7,766 nt of DNA, taken from NCBI GenBank assembly GCA_002469605.1, contig DKMV01000108.1:310-8075 (forward strand), in the 5' to 3' direction. The number at the start of each line of letters is the position of its first letter. Position 1 is the stretch's first letter. Positions 6,720 through 7,766 of this stretch are shown one piece after another. The position numbers and the translations under genes are program-made. The DNA is from Leclercia sp. UBA7405. GTDB lineage: Bacteria > Pseudomonadota > Gammaproteobacteria > Enterobacterales > Enterobacteriaceae. The notes under the pieces were generated by a model. It was not told where the DNA came from, did no database searches, and saw only the letters and a list, made by a program, of their open reading frames with translations.

Positions 6720-6775
6720 AACAATGGCAGATAATGAATTTATATGCAATAAAAATGATTAAGTAGTGCTTTATT
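6720..6775 (-). promoter_or_regulatory. artJ: artJ promoter region (AT-rich), exact elements uncertain
   Basis: This AT-rich stretch on the - strand contains plausible elements: TTGCAT (complement of 6744-6749) as a -35 box, and TATAAA or CATTAT as -10-like hexamers. No pair has both good matches and ideal spacing, so I do not fix a transcription start. The ARG boxes overlap all these candidates, so bound ArgR would be expected to block RNA polymerase. Confidence 0.5.
6733..6750. promoter_or_regulatory. ArgR operator (ARG box) upstream of artJ
   Basis: AATGAATTTATATGCAAT matches the known 18-base ARG box WNTGAATWWWWATTCANW at every position but one (G at 6746 where T is expected). It lies 65 bases upstream of the artJ start. 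ArgR hexamers normally bind two boxes about 3 bases apart. At that spacing a second, weaker site (6754-6771, 13 of 18 matches) can be seen on the far side. Arginine-dependent repression of artJ is known in E. coli and is inferred here. Confidence 0.8.
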
Positions 6776-6777
6776 TA

Positions 6778-6818
6778 TAAAAAAAGACGGGCAACTATTA
6801 AACTTGCCCGTCTTTTTA
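6778..6818 (-). terminator. Intrinsic terminator downstream of artM
   Basis: AAAAAGACGGGCAA (6781-6794) pairs with TTGCCCGTCTTTTT (6804-6817), a perfect 14-bp inverted repeat with a 9-base loop. On the - strand it is followed by a run of seven T residues (complement of 6779-6785), starting 18 bases after the artM stop codon. It ends the artM transcript and isolates artJ. The T-rich side on the + strand makes it structurally symmetric, but no + strand gene reaches it. Confidence 0.92.
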
Positions 6819-6834
6819 ATTTTAGCTTATGCAG

Positions 6835-7503
6835 TTAATTGCGGCGTTCAAACGCCAGCGCTTTGCGTTCAATCAGGCGCATCAGCAGGGTCAGCAGGCC
6901 GTTCACCACCAGGTAAATCAGACCCGCCGCGCCGAACACCATCACGTCATAGGTGCGGCCATAGAGCAGCTGCCCGTGTCCCATCACCTCCATCAGGGTG
7001 ATGGTGTAGGCCAGCGAGGTACTTTTGAAGACCAGCACCACCTCGTTGGAGTAGGACGAGAGCGCACGCTTAAAGGCGTAGGGCAGCAGGATCGCCAGGG
7101 TATCTTTTTTGCTCATCCCCAGCGCGCCGCAGGACTGCCACTGGCCGTCCGGAATAGCGCGGATCGCCCCATAGAACAGCTGGGTGGTATAGGCCGCGCT
7201 GTTGAGGGAGAGCGCCAGCAGCGCGCAGAGCCAGGGCTCCGACAGAAGGTGCCAGACCACCGGATACTCCTGCAGTGACGGGAACTGGCCCGGGCCATAG
7301 TAGATCAGGAAGATCTGCACCAGCAGCGGCGTACCGGTAAACAGCGTGATGTAGCCGCGCACGATCCACACCAGCACTGGCGTTTTCAGCGTCAGGATGA
7401 CGGTGAAAATCAGGGCCAGGATCAGCGCCACTATAATTGAGGCCACTGTGAGCGTCAGGCTGGTATGCAGCCCTTTCATCAGCTCGGGTAAGTAATCCAG
7501 CAT
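6835..7503 (-). CDS. artM: ArtM, arginine ABC transporter permease
   Basis: This is one of two inner-membrane permease subunits of the ArtPQM arginine importer. It is 222 residues, the same as E. coli ArtM, and matches it throughout from memory (MKGLHTSLTLTV near the N-terminus, YITLFTGTPLLVQIFLIYYGPGQFP at 51-75, terminal LIERKALAFERRN). This is the His/Glu/Gln/Arg/opine-type permease fold. The EAA-like loop is at about 112-144 (GAIRAIPDGQWQSCGALGMSKKDTLAILLPYAF). Helices are at about 15-38, 52-70, 92-112, 155-172 and 186-208. The start ATG overlaps the artQ stop (ATGA) with GGAG 9 bases upstream, so it is coupled to artQ. A strong terminator follows, so ArtM is the last gene of the artPIQM-type operon. 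Confidence 0.97.
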   Translation of the reverse strand: MLDYLPELMKGLHTSLTLTVASIIVALILALIFTVILTLKTPVLVWIVRGYITLFTGTPLLVQIFLIYYGPGQFPSLQEYPVVWHLLSEPWLCALLALSLNSAAYTTQLFYGAIRAIPDGQWQSCGALGMSKKDTLAILLPYAFKRALSSYSNEVVLVFKSTSLAYTITLMEVMGHGQLLYGRTYDVMVFGAAGLIYLVVNGLLTLLMRLIERKALAFERRN

Positions 7504-7766
7504 CAGCCCGGTCTCCGTTCAAAACGCGTTGCGCGCAGGTCAATACGCTTGAGGATGTATTGACTCAGCAACGTGATCACCAGGTAGATAGCCGCCGCCA
7601 CGATATACCAGGTAAAGGGCTCCTGGGTGCGGGTAGCGATACTTTTGGTTTGTAGCATCAGGTCGTTAACGCTAATCAGGCTCACCAGCGCGGTATCTTT
7701 CAGCAGCACCAGCCACTGGTTACCAAGCCCCGGCAGGGCATGACGCCACATCTGCGGCATCACCAG
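7503..7766 (-). CDS. artQ: ArtQ, arginine ABC transporter permease (3' end only)
   Basis: The frame runs in from the right edge and stops at TGA (complement of 7503-7505), overlapping the artM start by 4 bases. The 87 visible codons cover the end of the EAA loop ([18 protein letters not shown]), then [24 protein letters not shown], the last membrane helix ([20 protein letters not shown]) and the tail [13 protein letters not shown]. These match the C-terminal third of E. coli ArtQ, usually 238 residues. ArtQ pairs with ArtM in the inner membrane to import arginine. There is no sign of damage. The start, and presumably artI and artP, lie outside the window. Confidence 0.95.
   Translation of the reverse strand: MVMPQMWRHALPGLGNQWLVLLKDTALVSLISVNDLMLQTKSIATRTQEPFTWYIVAAAIYLVITLLSQYILKRIDLRATRFERRPG

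Noticed and set aside
6829..7278. A 149-codon + strand open frame opposite artM.
   Set aside because: It is antisense to the conserved artM gene, with H/Q/G-rich composition and no ribosome-binding site or family resemblance.

Overview
The window comes from the chromosome of an enterobacterium (Enterobacteriaceae). Its proteins match from memory, almost residue for residue, the Escherichia coli K-12 genes of the potFGHI-ybjO-rlmC-artJ-artMQIP neighbourhood. The base composition is clearly GC-rich, which suggests an Enterobacter/Klebsiella/Kluyvera-type genome rather than E. coli itself. I cannot name the genus.

Layout, left to right. Positions 2-2455 (+ strand) hold the end of the putrescine importer operon: the tail of the ATPase gene potG, the two permease genes potH and potI, and the small inner-membrane protein gene ybjO. 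Positions 2496-3626 (+) hold rlmC, the 23S rRNA m5U747 methyltransferase. Positions 3699-5866 (+) hold a two-gene regulatory unit: an OmpR-family response regulator overlapping by 4 bases a membrane histidine kinase. It sits between rlmC and artJ, which as I recall are direct neighbours in E. coli K-12. Positions 5936-7766 (- strand) hold the arginine importer: artJ (periplasmic arginine-binding protein) in its own transcription unit, then artM and the 3' end of artQ, the two permease subunits.

The + strand and - strand blocks converge on one short bidirectional terminator at about 5898-5928. artJ is separated from artM by a second strong terminator and has its own promoter region carrying a near-consensus ArgR operator, so arginine probably represses artJ separately from artM/artQ.

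Most of the window is conserved housekeeping transport and RNA modification. The points that deserve attention are: (1) the unassigned two-component system; (2) a three-copy 15-bp tandem repeat that duplicates the kinase's last codons and stop codon; (3) an apparently lost canonical start codon in ybjO, where ACG sits at the position I expect for the E. coli ATG; and (4) the ArgR operator at artJ. I found no mobile element, CRISPR array, tRNA or rRNA. No gene-free stretch exceeds 300 bases; the longest is 167 bp, between artM and artJ.
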